DNA of 64,000 nucleotides from the NCBI GenBank assembly GCA_002723275.1, contig PBNZ01000029.1, positions 62,001 through 126,000 of the forward strand. Reading direction: 5' to 3'. Origin of the DNA: Planctomycetaceae bacterium. Lineage in GTDB: Bacteria; Planctomycetota; Planctomycetia; Pirellulales; Pirellulaceae. This document shows positions 1 through 9,351 of this stretch, in pieces (position 1 is the stretch's first letter; each line of letters starts with the position of its first letter). The notes beneath the pieces are model-generated. The model saw nothing but the letters and a program-made list of their open reading frames with translations, did not search any database and was not told the origin of the DNA. Made by a program: the position numbers and the translations under genes.

Positions 1-1285
1 TGCACGCAGCGACACGTACCTCACTCGCTGGATCTGTCAGTTGCCGTATTGCAATTTCGACAACGGCGGCAGGATCCTCTCCGGCCTGCGTCAACGCCAA
101 TAGGGCGGTCGCACGTCGTCGTGGTGAATCGTTGGCTAACTCCTGCTCCAGACCCTTCGCCGCCCGAGGTCCCATCGCTCCAACAATCTCGGCAGCCTGC
201 TCGACCCCAATTTGTCCGTCGCTGACCGACTGAAACAACTGAGGAATCGCGAGCGGACCGATTCGACTAATCACCAAAGCCGCCTTGGAGGATGGATCGT
301 CAGAAACCGTTTCGATTAAGGCAGGCACGGCTTGAGTCGCATTGCCTCCAAAACCACCAAGTGCATAGGCGGCCAGAGATGCCGTTTCCTCGTCGTCCTT
401 CAATCGTTCGATTAAGGCGGGAATATTGTCGACTGCCCGCTGCCTCAATCGCAACGTCGCTGCGATCGCGGCGCGGCGCACCGTTGCGTCGTCATCTTCC
501 ATGGATTGCCGAAGCTGAGAGATCACCCGGGAATCATCACGCGCGACCAAAGCGAGAGAATTCAATGCGGTCGATCTTACCTGCGGAGAAACATCCTGCG
601 TGCCCTTCAACAAGACGTCCGTCGAAGCAATCGCCTGTGGCCCGATTCGCCCCAACGATTCGATCGCTTGCTGACGCAGCTTTTCGTTTTCCGCGGTACA
701 CTTCGCCATCAAGGCAGTCACCGCGGGTTCACCGATTCGCCAGAGCGATTCGGCGGCGGTGGCCGATACTTCTTCGTCCGCATCGGAAAGACGATCCACC
801 AACGGCCCTACGGCAGGCGCAGCCTCTTCTCTCATCCAGCCAAGCGCCTTCGCGACGCCGACCCGGCGGCGAACATCAGAATCAGCAAGGAGCTCTTTCA
901 GTTGCTCAACTCGTTGAGTCCCCACGCGCCCTAAGGCGAACGAAATTCGATAATGCCGCTGCCCGGTTGAGCCTTTTAATTGCTCCAGGAGAACAGGGAC
1001 TGCCTCATCGGCAGCGGTTCCCATCGCAGCGAGAACCCGAATCGAGTTGGCCCAGACCTGAGTGTCCTTATCACCGAGACTTTTAATGACGGCGGGGAGT
1101 GCCTCTTTGGCTTCGGGGCCAAGCTCTTTCAGTTCGAGCAAAGCCACTCGGCGTTTTTCAAGATCTCCGCCTTCAAGATCTGCCACCAGTTCAGTAACGG
1201 ACCTGGCTTCCTGTCCGAGAACGGGACTCGACGCCCCCATCAAGCAAGCGATGAGCGTGACGAGAATGAGCCGAATTGCGCGCAT
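1..1285 (-). CDS. HEAT-repeat protein, secreted (C-terminus beyond window)
   Basis: The minus-strand frame opens with ATG at 1285 and stays open to the window edge, so the C-terminus is missing. It begins with a signal peptide: a short basic start, a hydrophobic stretch and a likely cleavage after Val-Leu-Gly-Gln. About 400 residues of helical HEAT/PBS-lyase-like repeats follow, with the recurring pattern of a leucine-rich helix, a short Asp/Gly turn and 'VR..A..AL'-type helices about every 31-37 residues. HEAT solenoids are protein-binding scaffolds, so no catalytic role is implied. It lies 71 nt downstream of the DUF1552 gene on the same strand and may be the last gene of that unit. The start is the only ATG ahead of the signal peptide. 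Confidence 0.8.
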   Translation of the reverse strand, partial: MRAIRLILVTLIACLMGASSPVLGQEARSVTELVADLEGGDLEKRRVALLELKELGPEAKEALPAVIKSLGDKDTQVWANSIRVLAAMGTAADEAVPVLLEQLKGSTGQRHYRISFALGRVGTQRVEQLKELLADSDVRRRVGVAKALGWMREEAAPAVGPLVDRLSDADEEVSATAAESLWRIGEPAVTALMAKCTAENEKLRQQAIESLGRIGPQAIASTDVLLKGTQDVSPQVRSTALNSLALVARDDSRVISQLRQSMEDDDATVRRAAIAATLRLRQRAVDNIPALIERLKDDEETASLAAYALGGFGGNATQAVPALIETVSDDPSSKAALVISRIGPLAIPQLFQSVSDGQIGVEQAAEIVGAMGPRAAKGLEQELANDSPRRRATALLALTQAGEDPAAVVEIAIRQLTDPASEVRVAAC

Positions 1286-1356
1286 CAATCAACCTCGCTG
1301 AATGAACCGAGGTTCGCCGAAGGGGCACTCTCTCGGCGTCTGGCACTTAAAGACTG

Positions 1357-2697
1357 CTAACTGAGGAAAGGCAAGCGACCCGTGCTATCACCAAATCCGT
1401 CAATCGAGACTCCCATCCGATCAAGCAGAGACAGGAACAGATTGTTCATCGGCGTTTCAACGTCATAAACAATGTGACGTCCCGTCTCGATACTTCCTCC
1501 ACCTCGACCGGCCAACAACAACGGTAGATTCTCGTTGTTGTGTCGATTGCCATCACTGAGACCGCTGCCGTAAACAATCATGCAATTGTCCAGTAGCGTC
1601 CCGTCTCCCTCTGGAATCGCCTTCATGCGTTCCAGGAAGTAGGCGAACTGTTCCATGTGGTAACGATTAATGCGTTTGATCTTTTCAAGCTTGTCAGCGT
1701 TGCCACCGTGGTGAGAAAGATCATGGTGACCGTCACGGACACCGATTTCTCGATAGGATCGATTACTTCCGGCTCGCGAGAACATGCAAGTACTGACTCG
1801 AGTCATGTCCGTCTGGAAAGCGAGCACCATCATGTCACTCATTAAGCGGACATGAGCGGCATAGTCGTCCGGAATCCCTTCGGGCTTAGAATATGTGACT
1901 TTCTGCAATTCGAAATCACGCTCGCTATTATCGATACGTCGCTCGATTTCTCGGACGCTGGTGATGTACTGATCCAACTTCTGGCGATCCGATTGCCCAA
2001 GTCGGTCCTGCAACCGACGAGCGTCATCGCGAACATAATCGAGAAGACTCTTTTTCAATTCCTGTCGTTCGGCTCGCGCGACACGATCCTTTTGTGAGTC
2101 GCCACCGAAGAGCCGCTCGAAGACCAGCCGCGGATCAATCTCATTCGACATCGGCGTCGTGGGTGACGACCAGGAAACGTTGTGGGAATAAGCACAACTG
2201 TAACCGGAATCACAGTTGCCCGAATTTCGCGAGCGATCGCATCCCAATTCCAACGACGCAAACTTCGTCTGATTACCAACCGTCTGAGCAGCAATTTGAT
2301 CGACTGAAATGCCAACACGAATATTGCCGGCCGATGTTTTGCGGGGTTGAGCTCCCGTCAAAAAGGTCGATGCAGCTCGGGCATGATCCCCGGCACCATC
2401 TCCATTAGCTCGTCCCTTGTCCTGAGTCAATCCTGTCAGGACATTGACTTCATCTTTGACGCGATTCAAAGGCTGCAGGATCCAAGAGAGGTCGTAATCA
2501 TACCCGCCTCGCTTCGGGGTCCATTCCGGCAGGTTGACTCCGTTGGGAACAAAGAAGAAGGCCATGCGGCGGGGTGCTGCAGCGGTGGCCCCAGCTCCTA
2601 GGACACGCGAGACCTGCATCCCTTCCAACAAAGGCAACGACAAGGCCGCTCCCATACCACGGAGCAATGTTCGGCGAGATATTGACTGTCGCGTCAT
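1357..2697 (-). CDS. DUF1552 family protein with Tat-type signal
   Basis: This 446-residue protein starts with a twin-arginine-like signal (Ser-Arg-Arg-Thr-Leu-Leu-Arg) and a hydrophobic segment, so export in folded form is likely. The rest matches the DUF1552 family, which occurs in Planctomycetes next to DUF1592 cytochrome-like proteins. The family resembles sulfatase / DUF1501-type folds, with Gly- and His-rich motifs such as Asp-Gly-His-His-Asp-Leu-Ser-His-His near residue 325. Its biochemical function is unknown; a role in periplasmic degradation of complex organic matter is often assumed. Its ATG overlaps the stop of the upstream DUF1592 gene by 4 nt (ATGA), which points to translational coupling. 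Confidence 0.9.
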   Translation of the reverse strand: MTRQSISRRTLLRGMGAALSLPLLEGMQVSRVLGAGATAAAPRRMAFFFVPNGVNLPEWTPKRGGYDYDLSWILQPLNRVKDEVNVLTGLTQDKGRANGDGAGDHARAASTFLTGAQPRKTSAGNIRVGISVDQIAAQTVGNQTKFASLELGCDRSRNSGNCDSGYSCAYSHNVSWSSPTTPMSNEIDPRLVFERLFGGDSQKDRVARAERQELKKSLLDYVRDDARRLQDRLGQSDRQKLDQYITSVREIERRIDNSERDFELQKVTYSKPEGIPDDYAAHVRLMSDMMVLAFQTDMTRVSTCMFSRAGSNRSYREIGVRDGHHDLSHHGGNADKLEKIKRINRYHMEQFAYFLERMKAIPEGDGTLLDNCMIVYGSGLSDGNRHNNENLPLLLAGRGGGSIETGRHIVYDVETPMNNLFLSLLDRMGVSIDGFGDSTGRLPFLS

Positions 2698-4589
2698 TTG
2701 ACTTCTCCTCTAAAGCCACGCAAACGAAATGGTTCACTATTCACAACCGCCATCACCAAAGCGGAGAAGCGGTACTCATTCGACTCCATCGCCTTGACGA
2801 TTTCATCGACGGCGCAGCGATCATAGGATTCTAACCCACGGCCGACCGCGTATGTAAGCATTTTCTCGGCAATACAACGCACAAACTGGTCGCGTTGCAC
2901 GTCTTTCAACAAAACCCGCAGCTCTGCGGGGCTACGGAAAACCCGATCACCCGGCAACTTTCCGGACGGATCAATCTCAAAGCGACCGTCACGGTCTCTC
3001 CAGCTTCCGATACCATCAAAATTCTCAAAACCAAATCCAAGCACATCCATTTTACGATGGCAGACTGCACAAGACGGATCCTCTCGATGCTGCTCCATGC
3101 GCTCACGGAGCGTACCGAGTAGTTCGGTTTCTTCCTCTTCCATTAATTCTTCAACCCCAGGCGGCGGCGGAGGAGGGGGAGTTCCGAGGATGTTTTCTAG
3201 AATCCATTTCCCACGTTTCACCGGAGAAGTGCGAGTCGGATTTGAAGTGAGTGTCAAAATACTGGCATGTGTCAAAACACCGCCGCGACGATTATCCGTA
3301 ATCTTCACCTCACGAAACTCATCGCCGTCAACACCATCCATCCCGTAATGATTGGCGAGGCGTTCGTTCACAAAGGTGTAATCAGCATCAATCAGATCCA
3401 ACACACTACGATCTTGCCGGATCAACGCTGCGAAAAAGTGATCCGTTTCACGACGCATTGCGGTTCGAAGCTCTTCGTCAAACTTCGGGAATTTGACGGG
3501 ATCCGGTGCCGCCTTACTGAGATTCCTTAACTCGAGCCATTGTCCCGCAAAGTTATCGACCAACGCCTGAGACTTCTCGTCTTGAAGCATTCGGCGGACC
3601 TGCTTGTCGAGCACCTCAGGGTCGTCTAATCGATCCTCAGCCGCCAGCTCGATCAATTCTGCATCTGGCATACTACTCCAAAGGAAATAGGACAGACGAG
3701 TTGCTAACTCATAATCGTTGAGAGGGCGGGTCTGGTCATCGGCGTCAGGCTCTAAATCAAATTCAATACGATAGAGAAATTGTGGTGAAGCGAGGATGGC
3801 CTGAAGCGGAAGCCGCAAGCTGTCAACATAATCCAATTCGTTATCCCTACCGAGTTGATAGAGAGTGGTCAGTCGCTCGATTTCCGCGTCGTCAACTGGC
3901 CGTCGAAAAGCTCGTTCTGCAAATTGACAAATCACCTGCCGGGCTACATCTTGATGCGATTCGTTCTCGCCTGGAGTGGCGAAAATGATTTGTGCCCGAA
4001 CCTGCTCGTCGTCAAAGGCCTGATTCACGACGACCTCAGCAGCCTCGAGATATTTTTCCATCAGCAGAGGTGGCAGAGAGAGCACCTGGGCGATGTTGTC
4101 GAAGCCGTTGCCAACGTTGTCGGCCGGAAAATCCTCGGCGGGCCTGAAATCGATTCCCACGAGGTCTCGAATTGTATTGTTGTATTCAGCCCGATTCAGC
4201 TTTCGAATAGTCACGCGGCCAGGTTGGCTAATCTTGCGGCAATCGACCGACTCAAGTGCCGACTCAAGCCAAGTCACGAGCTGTTTTTTTTCTTCGGCGG
4301 TGGGCTGAGCCTCTTGTTCGGGGGGCATTTCCCCAGATTCGACCATCTCCAGGACGCGAGCCCAGACATCGGTCGCCTCTGAGACATCGACGGAATCGAT
4401 ATCGAAGCGGGCCAGATTGAGGGCAGCCTCTGGTTCATCGGCACCGTGACAATCCATGCAGTAAGCGCTGAGTGTCGTTTTGACGTGCTGATCGTAGGTC
4501 AGGTTACCGGCGTCGATTTCGTCGGCAAGTGTTGCAGACGCCATCCAGCCAACGTAACCGGCAATCAAGAACGGCACATAAGACGGCAT
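2694..4589 (-). CDS. DUF1592-family cytochrome c-like protein (DUF1587/1592/1588/1585 modules)
   Basis: About 631 residues with an N-terminal hydrophobic signal. A c-type heme site (C-x2-C-H, Cys44 to His48) lies just after the signal. The planctomycete module series follows: DUF1587 with a Leu-Asn-Arg-Ala-Glu-Tyr-Asn-Asn core near 145-205, DUF1595 near 230, DUF1592 near 270-390, and DUF1588 near 430-530 with a poly-proline linker and a second C-x2-C-H. DUF1585 closes the C-terminus with a Thr-Tyr-Ala-x-Gly-Arg motif. The architecture suggests a periplasmic heme-bearing oxidoreductase, but no substrate is established. I chose ATG at 4589 because GGGAG sits 8 nt upstream; a GTG at 4604 would put that site inside the gene. 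It is coupled to the DUF1552 gene. Confidence 0.9.
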   Translation of the reverse strand: MPSYVPFLIAGYVGWMASATLADEIDAGNLTYDQHVKTTLSAYCMDCHGADEPEAALNLARFDIDSVDVSEATDVWARVLEMVESGEMPPEQEAQPTAEEKKQLVTWLESALESVDCRKISQPGRVTIRKLNRAEYNNTIRDLVGIDFRPAEDFPADNVGNGFDNIAQVLSLPPLLMEKYLEAAEVVVNQAFDDEQVRAQIIFATPGENESHQDVARQVICQFAERAFRRPVDDAEIERLTTLYQLGRDNELDYVDSLRLPLQAILASPQFLYRIEFDLEPDADDQTRPLNDYELATRLSYFLWSSMPDAELIELAAEDRLDDPEVLDKQVRRMLQDEKSQALVDNFAGQWLELRNLSKAAPDPVKFPKFDEELRTAMRRETDHFFAALIRQDRSVLDLIDADYTFVNERLANHYGMDGVDGDEFREVKITDNRRGGVLTHASILTLTSNPTRTSPVKRGKWILENILGTPPPPPPPGVEELMEEEETELLGTLRERMEQHREDPSCAVCHRKMDVLGFGFENFDGIGSWRDRDGRFEIDPSGKLPGDRVFRSPAELRVLLKDVQRDQFVRCIAEKMLTYAVGRGLESYDRCAVDEIVKAMESNEYRFSALVMAVVNSEPFRLRGFRGEVK

Positions 4590-4795
4590 TCGTAAGGCTC
4601 CCACACGTACTGGGTGCTGGATTGTCAGGATGAAATAATCGGCTGGATGGTCGGCCGCTGCTTTGACAACAACCGAGTCTGGAAGCTGAACCTGCAGAGA
4701 CCCAGGCGGGACGCCGCATTATATCAGAGACCGCCGAAAATGGCATCCCAACTGTGAACCGGAAAAATTGCGATAACTCCTTTCACAGATTCGCC

Positions 4796-5578
4796 TTACT
4801 GTTTGTGCAAAGCTTCATTGGCCTGGTGCTTAGACTGAATTGGACTGAGAGATTCGGCAATTTGCCGTCCCGCGCCAAAGTATCGCGAGCCCTGGGGAGC
4901 CGCCCAACGAATTGCATTGGCCAAAATCTGCAGCACCTGGGGATGGCGGTAGATTGGAAAAGTCTCATGCCCCGGGCGAAAATAGAAAATGCGTCCCTTG
5001 CCGCGACGAAAGGTCATGCCGGACCGAAAGACCTCACCCCCTTCGAACCAGCTGATCGTAATCAATTCATCGGGAGGAGGAACGTCAAAGAATTCGCCAT
5101 ACATTTCAGTACTCGGCAATTCAAAGTACTCATCCTCAAGACCTTCGACGATCGGATGCGAGGGATTAACGATCCAGAGTCGCTCCATCTCACCGGCTTC
5201 TCGCCAGCGAAGCATACAGCTGGTTCCCATTAACTTGACAAAGATCTTTGAGAGGTGAGCGGAATGGAGCGGCATCAGCCCCATTCCTTTGAGCACTCGA
5301 CGATGGATCCGATCGACCACCTCATCCTGCACCTGATCATGCGCGGCGTGGCCCCACCAGAGCAAAACATCCGTGTCATCAAGTAGATCTTGACCGAGAC
5401 CATGCTCCGGTTGTTCCAAAGTGGCCGTTCGGAACTCGGCAGATTCTCCGAAAAATGGAGTTAATCCTTCGACGATGGCCGCATGAATACCTTGCGGATA
5501 GATATCGCGCACCTGCTGATGCTGTTGCTCATGAACGAATTCATTCCAAACGGTAATGCGAAGGGGTTGATCGGACAT
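4796..5578 (-). CDS. ThuA-like domain protein (trehalose utilization family)
   Basis: 260 residues with a ThuA-like glutamine-amidotransferase-type fold. It opens with a beta strand (Ile-Thr-Val-Trp-Asn-Glu-Phe), contains Leu-Leu-Trp-Trp-Gly-His near residue 75 and a His-Ser-Ala-His segment near 105, and ends in a Phe-Tyr-Phe-Arg-Pro-Gly-His-Glu-Thr-Phe-Pro block typical of the family. There is no signal peptide, so it is probably cytoplasmic. In other bacteria ThuA homologues sit with sugar dehydrogenases of trehalose catabolism; this copy has no sugar genes beside it, so the substrate is open. It is divergent from selB. Its ribosome-binding site is present twice in a 12-nt tandem repeat just upstream of the start. 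Confidence 0.85.
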   Translation of the reverse strand: MSDQPLRITVWNEFVHEQQHQQVRDIYPQGIHAAIVEGLTPFFGESAEFRTATLEQPEHGLGQDLLDDTDVLLWWGHAAHDQVQDEVVDRIHRRVLKGMGLMPLHSAHLSKIFVKLMGTSCMLRWREAGEMERLWIVNPSHPIVEGLEDEYFELPSTEMYGEFFDVPPPDELITISWFEGGEVFRSGMTFRRGKGRIFYFRPGHETFPIYRHPQVLQILANAIRWAAPQGSRYFGAGRQIAESLSPIQSKHQANEALHKQ

Positions 5579-5728
5579 CGAATGCTCCTGGCAATACTCC
5601 TGGCATAAATTAGGCGGGCCTACGGCGTTCCGGTTCTAATGGGTCAGGAGCAGAACTTCAATCCTTTTCGGCGGAGGTCCCTGGCGACGGGATGTTCCCC
5701 GTTCGTCAATCTCGAGTAAAATTAGGTC

Positions 5729-7657
5729 ATGATTACCGATCTTATTCTGGGAACCGCCGGGCACATCGACCACGGCAAAACTTCGCTGATTAAGGCACTC
5801 ACCGGTGTCGATACCGACCGCTTGCCGGAGGAAAAGCGACGCGGCATCACCATTGAGCTGGGATTCGCCGAACTTTGCCTGGGGGATTATCGGCTGGGTA
5901 TCGTGGACGTCCCAGGCCATGAGAAGTTTGTCCGGCAGATGTTGGCGGGCGCGACGGGCATGGATATCGCAATCCTGGTGATCGCCGCCGATGATTCGGT
6001 CAAAACCCAGACTCGAGAGCACTTCGAAGTGTTGCGGATGCTCGATCTTCCGGCGGGAATCATTGTCTTGACCAAGTGTGATGTGGCCGATCCGGACTGG
6101 ATCGAACTTGTCGAGCAAGAGGCACGTGAACTGGTTTCGGATTCATTCCTGAAAGACGCACCGATCATCCGTACGAGCGCGGCAACGGGTGAAGGCATTG
6201 AAGAACTCAAAACGGCATTGCTCTCAGCGGCGGAGCATGTTTCTCTGCAACGGACGAAGAACATCGATAGCCAGCCGTTTCGGATGGCCATCGACCGGGC
6301 CTTCACCATTGCCGGTCATGGCACGGTGGTCACGGGCAGCGTCTCCAGTGGCAAGGCAAGCCTCGGCGATCAATTGATGGTCGAACCCCATTCCATCGAA
6401 GTCCGCATCCGCGGGCTCCACAATCATGACCGCATCGTCGACACCGTTCACCGCGGTCAAAGAGCAGCGATCAACCTAGCTGGCATCCACCATGATCAGG
6501 TCATGCGTGGCCAAGAGCTTTCGTCGCAGGGACACCTGATCCCGACTCGCCTGGTCACGGCCCGCGTGGAACAGCTCGCCGCAGCCCATCGCCCGCTGAA
6601 GAATCGCTCACGAGTCAGACTGCACATCGGAACCGCCGAGGTCTTGGCCACCATCTCCATTTTGGAAGGTGAGTCGATTACCGCTGGCAGTCAATCTTTC
6701 GCTCAACTATTCCTGAGCGAACCGATCGTCGCGACCTGGAATCAACCGTTTATTCTTCGCAGTGAATCGCCCGTCATGACGATTGCCGGTGGGCGAATCC
6801 TAGTGCCGGTCGCGACGAAAATTCGGCGAGCCACGTCCAGGACGATCGACGCGTTAAAGGGTTTGCAAGTCGACGAGGCAAATGAGCGGGCATCGTCCGC
6901 CATTTACTTCGCGGCATCTTCATTCCGCGAGGCGAGCGACCTGGTTCGGATTGCAGAAATCGAAGACTACGACAACGTCTTCCAGAGTCTTGTAGAGACC
7001 AAGCAGTTGGTGGCGCTGCATCGCACGGGTCACCAAAAGCTGTACTTTCATACAACCCTCTTGGATGAAGCGGGCGACCGGATCTGTGCCGCCCTCACGC
7101 GACTCCACGACCAAGAGCCTCTCAAAAGCGTTTTCGATCGCTCCAGCATCGCCTCTCAATTTGCCTACCTAGGGCCGAATTCTGTGTTTGATGCGATTCT
7201 GCAGCGACTCGCCAAAAACAAACTCGTCCGACTCACGGAAAAAGGGGTGGGGCTGTCGGATCGGGGGCCAAAGCTTTCGAAGGGCGAACAGGAGCTCCTC
7301 AAGAATCTCATTCAGCGTTACCGAGAGGCGGCCTACCAACCGCCGACGGTCAAGGAATGCCAACAATCGGCGACAAAAAACCAGCAATCCGTCCCAGAAT
7401 TGATCAGTCTCGCCGCCACGGATGGGGATCTCGTCGAGATCGGCGACAAACTGTATCTGCATTGTGAAATCGAGCAACAGCTTCGAGAACAGCTCACCGA
7501 AGCACTCGGCGAGGGTATGACACTCAGCCAAATCCGCGAATTACTTGGTACAACCCGTAAATATGCAGTGCCCATTTGCGAATATTTGGACAGGATCGGT
7601 TTTACCGAACGCAACGGCGACATCCGACGACTTGCTCAGTCAAAAGCTACGGTATAA
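5729..7657 (+). CDS. selB: Selenocysteine-specific elongation factor SelB
   Basis: 642 residues, the usual SelB length. It is the GTPase that delivers Sec-tRNA(Sec) to the ribosome at UGA codons followed by a SECIS hairpin. The G1 loop is residues 11-18 (Gly-His-Ile-Asp-His-Gly-Lys-Thr), followed by the Arg-Arg-Gly-Ile-Thr-Ile switch I, a Asp-Val-Pro-Gly-His-Glu G3 and a Thr-Lys-Cys-Asp G4. EF-Tu-like beta-barrel domains follow. The last ~200 residues have the helix-rich character of the winged-helix domains that bind SECIS RNA. It lies 47 nt before selA on the same strand. No good Shine-Dalgarno precedes the ATG, and a TAAAAT box lies 6 nt before it. Confidence 0.96.
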   Translation: MITDLILGTAGHIDHGKTSLIKALTGVDTDRLPEEKRRGITIELGFAELCLGDYRLGIVDVPGHEKFVRQMLAGATGMDIAILVIAADDSVKTQTREHFEVLRMLDLPAGIIVLTKCDVADPDWIELVEQEARELVSDSFLKDAPIIRTSAATGEGIEELKTALLSAAEHVSLQRTKNIDSQPFRMAIDRAFTIAGHGTVVTGSVSSGKASLGDQLMVEPHSIEVRIRGLHNHDRIVDTVHRGQRAAINLAGIHHDQVMRGQELSSQGHLIPTRLVTARVEQLAAAHRPLKNRSRVRLHIGTAEVLATISILEGESITAGSQSFAQLFLSEPIVATWNQPFILRSESPVMTIAGGRILVPVATKIRRATSRTIDALKGLQVDEANERASSAIYFAASSFREASDLVRIAEIEDYDNVFQSLVETKQLVALHRTGHQKLYFHTTLLDEAGDRICAALTRLHDQEPLKSVFDRSSIASQFAYLGPNSVFDAILQRLAKNKLVRLTEKGVGLSDRGPKLSKGEQELLKNLIQRYREAAYQPPTVKECQQSATKNQQSVPELISLAATDGDLVEIGDKLYLHCEIEQQLREQLTEALGEGMTLSQIRELLGTTRKYAVPICEYLDRIGFTERNGDIRRLAQSKATV

Positions 7658-7704
7658 ACAGCCGAAGCCCCTTTCACCTCCATTTTGTTGAAGACATCGA
7701 TACC

Positions 7705-9165
7705 ATGGCAAACAATCCGCTTCGCAACATCCCGTCGGTCAACGAGTTACTCGAGAATCCATCCTTGAAGAACCTCGTCGACAAAGTAAGCCATCACGTG
7801 GTTGTCTCGGAGGTCCGCACCTTTCTCGATACGCTCCGGACGGATCTGCAACAAAAAGCGTCGGAGCTCAATGTACCTACCGTAGGAGAACTGGCTGATC
7901 GGATTGCCACCTGGATTGTCACCGATCAAAAGCCGACGCTCCAACCCGTGATCAACGCCACGGGCATTCTCCTGCACACCGGTCTTGGACGATCTCCGCT
8001 GGCCGATGAGGCGATTGAAGAAATTGAAAAAGTATCGCGAGGTTATGCCAGCGTCGAGGTGGACCTGGACTCCGGTCAACGTTCACAACGCATCCTCGCT
8101 GTGGAAAAGTTGCTGCGAGAATTGACCGGAGCTGAAGCGGCCTTGGTGGTCAACAACAACGCCGGGGCAACATTGCTGGCTCTTGCCGCATTGGCCAAGG
8201 GCAAGGAAGTGATCGTTTCGCGTGGTCAGCTGGTCGAAATCGGGGGCAGTTACCGCTTACCTGAGGTGATGGAAGTCAGCGGAGCGATCCTTCGCGAAGT
8301 CGGAACCACCAATAAAACTCGCATTGGTGATTATGAGAATGCGATCGGTGAGGAAACCGGAGCACTCCTGAAGGTTCATCCCAGCAATTACGTCGTGACT
8401 GGATTCACGTCAGAGGCAAGTCTCCCGGAGCTTGTTGCCTTGGGGCGACAGCACGACCTGCCGGTCATTGACGATATTGGATCCGGAGCGCTCGTCGACT
8501 TCCAACAATTCGGATTGGCGGGTGAACCGATTGCCACGGAAAGCCTCGCTCAAGGTGCCGACGTGGTGCTCTTCAGCGGTGACAAACTACTGGGCGGGCC
8601 CCAATGCGGAATCATCGTAGGCAAGAAAGAGCTCATCACAAAGATTACCAAGCATCCGCTCACTCGAGCCCTTCGCGTCGACAAGATGACGCTGGCAAGC
8701 CTTGCGGCGACGCTGAGACTGTACCGTGACCCGGAAGTAGCAGGGGAAGCCATTCCCTTGTTGCGATTGCTGGGAACCTCAGCGGAGAATCTCAAAAACC
8801 GTGCCGAACGCTTGGCCCCAAGGATCGCCGAAATGCCCGCGATTGCCACCGCAGAAATCGTGGCCGATCACGCTTATCTGGGAGGCGGTTCCGTGCCCAG
8901 CCAACAACTTCCGACCTGGTGCATCGCATTGACGCCGAACGAACGGAGCGTTGACGAGTTGGCCGGTGAGCTTCGTACGGCGGACCGGGCCATCTTCGGC
9001 AGGATCCAGCAAGACCGCCTGCTTCTTGATCTCCGGGCAGTTTTTCCCCAGGAAGACATGATCATCCTGGAAACGCTTCAGAGTTTGCCCGGCAAGCCGG
9101 CCCTCCCGAATGAAGGCGAGGCAACCGAAGCCCCTGCGTCCTTAAGCGAAGAGACACCCGCCTGA
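7705..9165 (+). CDS. selA: L-seryl-tRNA(Sec) selenium transferase SelA
   Basis: 486 residues from ATG 7705; the frame is open further upstream, but a longer start would overlap selB and add a non-conserved leader. SelA is a PLP enzyme that converts Ser-tRNA(Sec) to Sec-tRNA(Sec) using selenophosphate. Visible features are an N-terminal Arg-Asn-Ile-Pro-Ser-Val motif, Asn-Ala-Thr-Gly-Ile-Leu-Leu-His-Thr-Gly-Leu-Gly-Arg near residue 87, and the PLP lysine Lys294 in Ser-Gly-Asp-Lys-Leu-Leu-Gly-Gly-Pro-Gln. The C-terminal ~20 residues are Glu/Ala/Pro-rich and probably disordered. With selB it forms a two-gene unit; selD and selC are not in the window. Confidence 0.96.
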   Translation: MANNPLRNIPSVNELLENPSLKNLVDKVSHHVVVSEVRTFLDTLRTDLQQKASELNVPTVGELADRIATWIVTDQKPTLQPVINATGILLHTGLGRSPLADEAIEEIEKVSRGYASVEVDLDSGQRSQRILAVEKLLRELTGAEAALVVNNNAGATLLALAALAKGKEVIVSRGQLVEIGGSYRLPEVMEVSGAILREVGTTNKTRIGDYENAIGEETGALLKVHPSNYVVTGFTSEASLPELVALGRQHDLPVIDDIGSGALVDFQQFGLAGEPIATESLAQGADVVLFSGDKLLGGPQCGIIVGKKELITKITKHPLTRALRVDKMTLASLAATLRLYRDPEVAGEAIPLLRLLGTSAENLKNRAERLAPRIAEMPAIATAEIVADHAYLGGGSVPSQQLPTWCIALTPNERSVDELAGELRTADRAIFGRIQQDRLLLDLRAVFPQEDMIILETLQSLPGKPALPNEGEATEAPASLSEETPA

Positions 9166-9273
9166 GCCGGCTCTGCCAGCAAAAGCCTTCTGCTTCTCAT
9201 CTTAAAGCCCTCGCGCTCGTGCTGATCCCTCCGCCAAATCGGATCCTGTCAGCCCCTCCATGACGCCAGTACA

Positions 9274-9302
9274 TTGCCAGAACCCTGAAGGAGAGCCATA
9301 AT
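9274..9302 (+). promoter_or_regulatory. Candidate sigma-70-type promoter for guaB
   Basis: TTGCCA (9274-9279) and CATAAT (9297-9302) are separated by 17 nt, each one mismatch from consensus. Transcription would start near 9309, giving a leader of about 43 nt before guaB. This is pattern matching only. Confidence 0.5.
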
Positions 9303-9351
9303 ACCGGATTCTCCCCGGACGGTTCGCTTCGCTCAGATCAGAAGGAGCAGC

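Noticed and set aside
5579-5728. tRNA(Sec) gene next to selB
   Set aside because: No T-arm consensus (GTTCRA) with a matching acceptor stem and no long variable arm; the selA-guaB gap was also negative.
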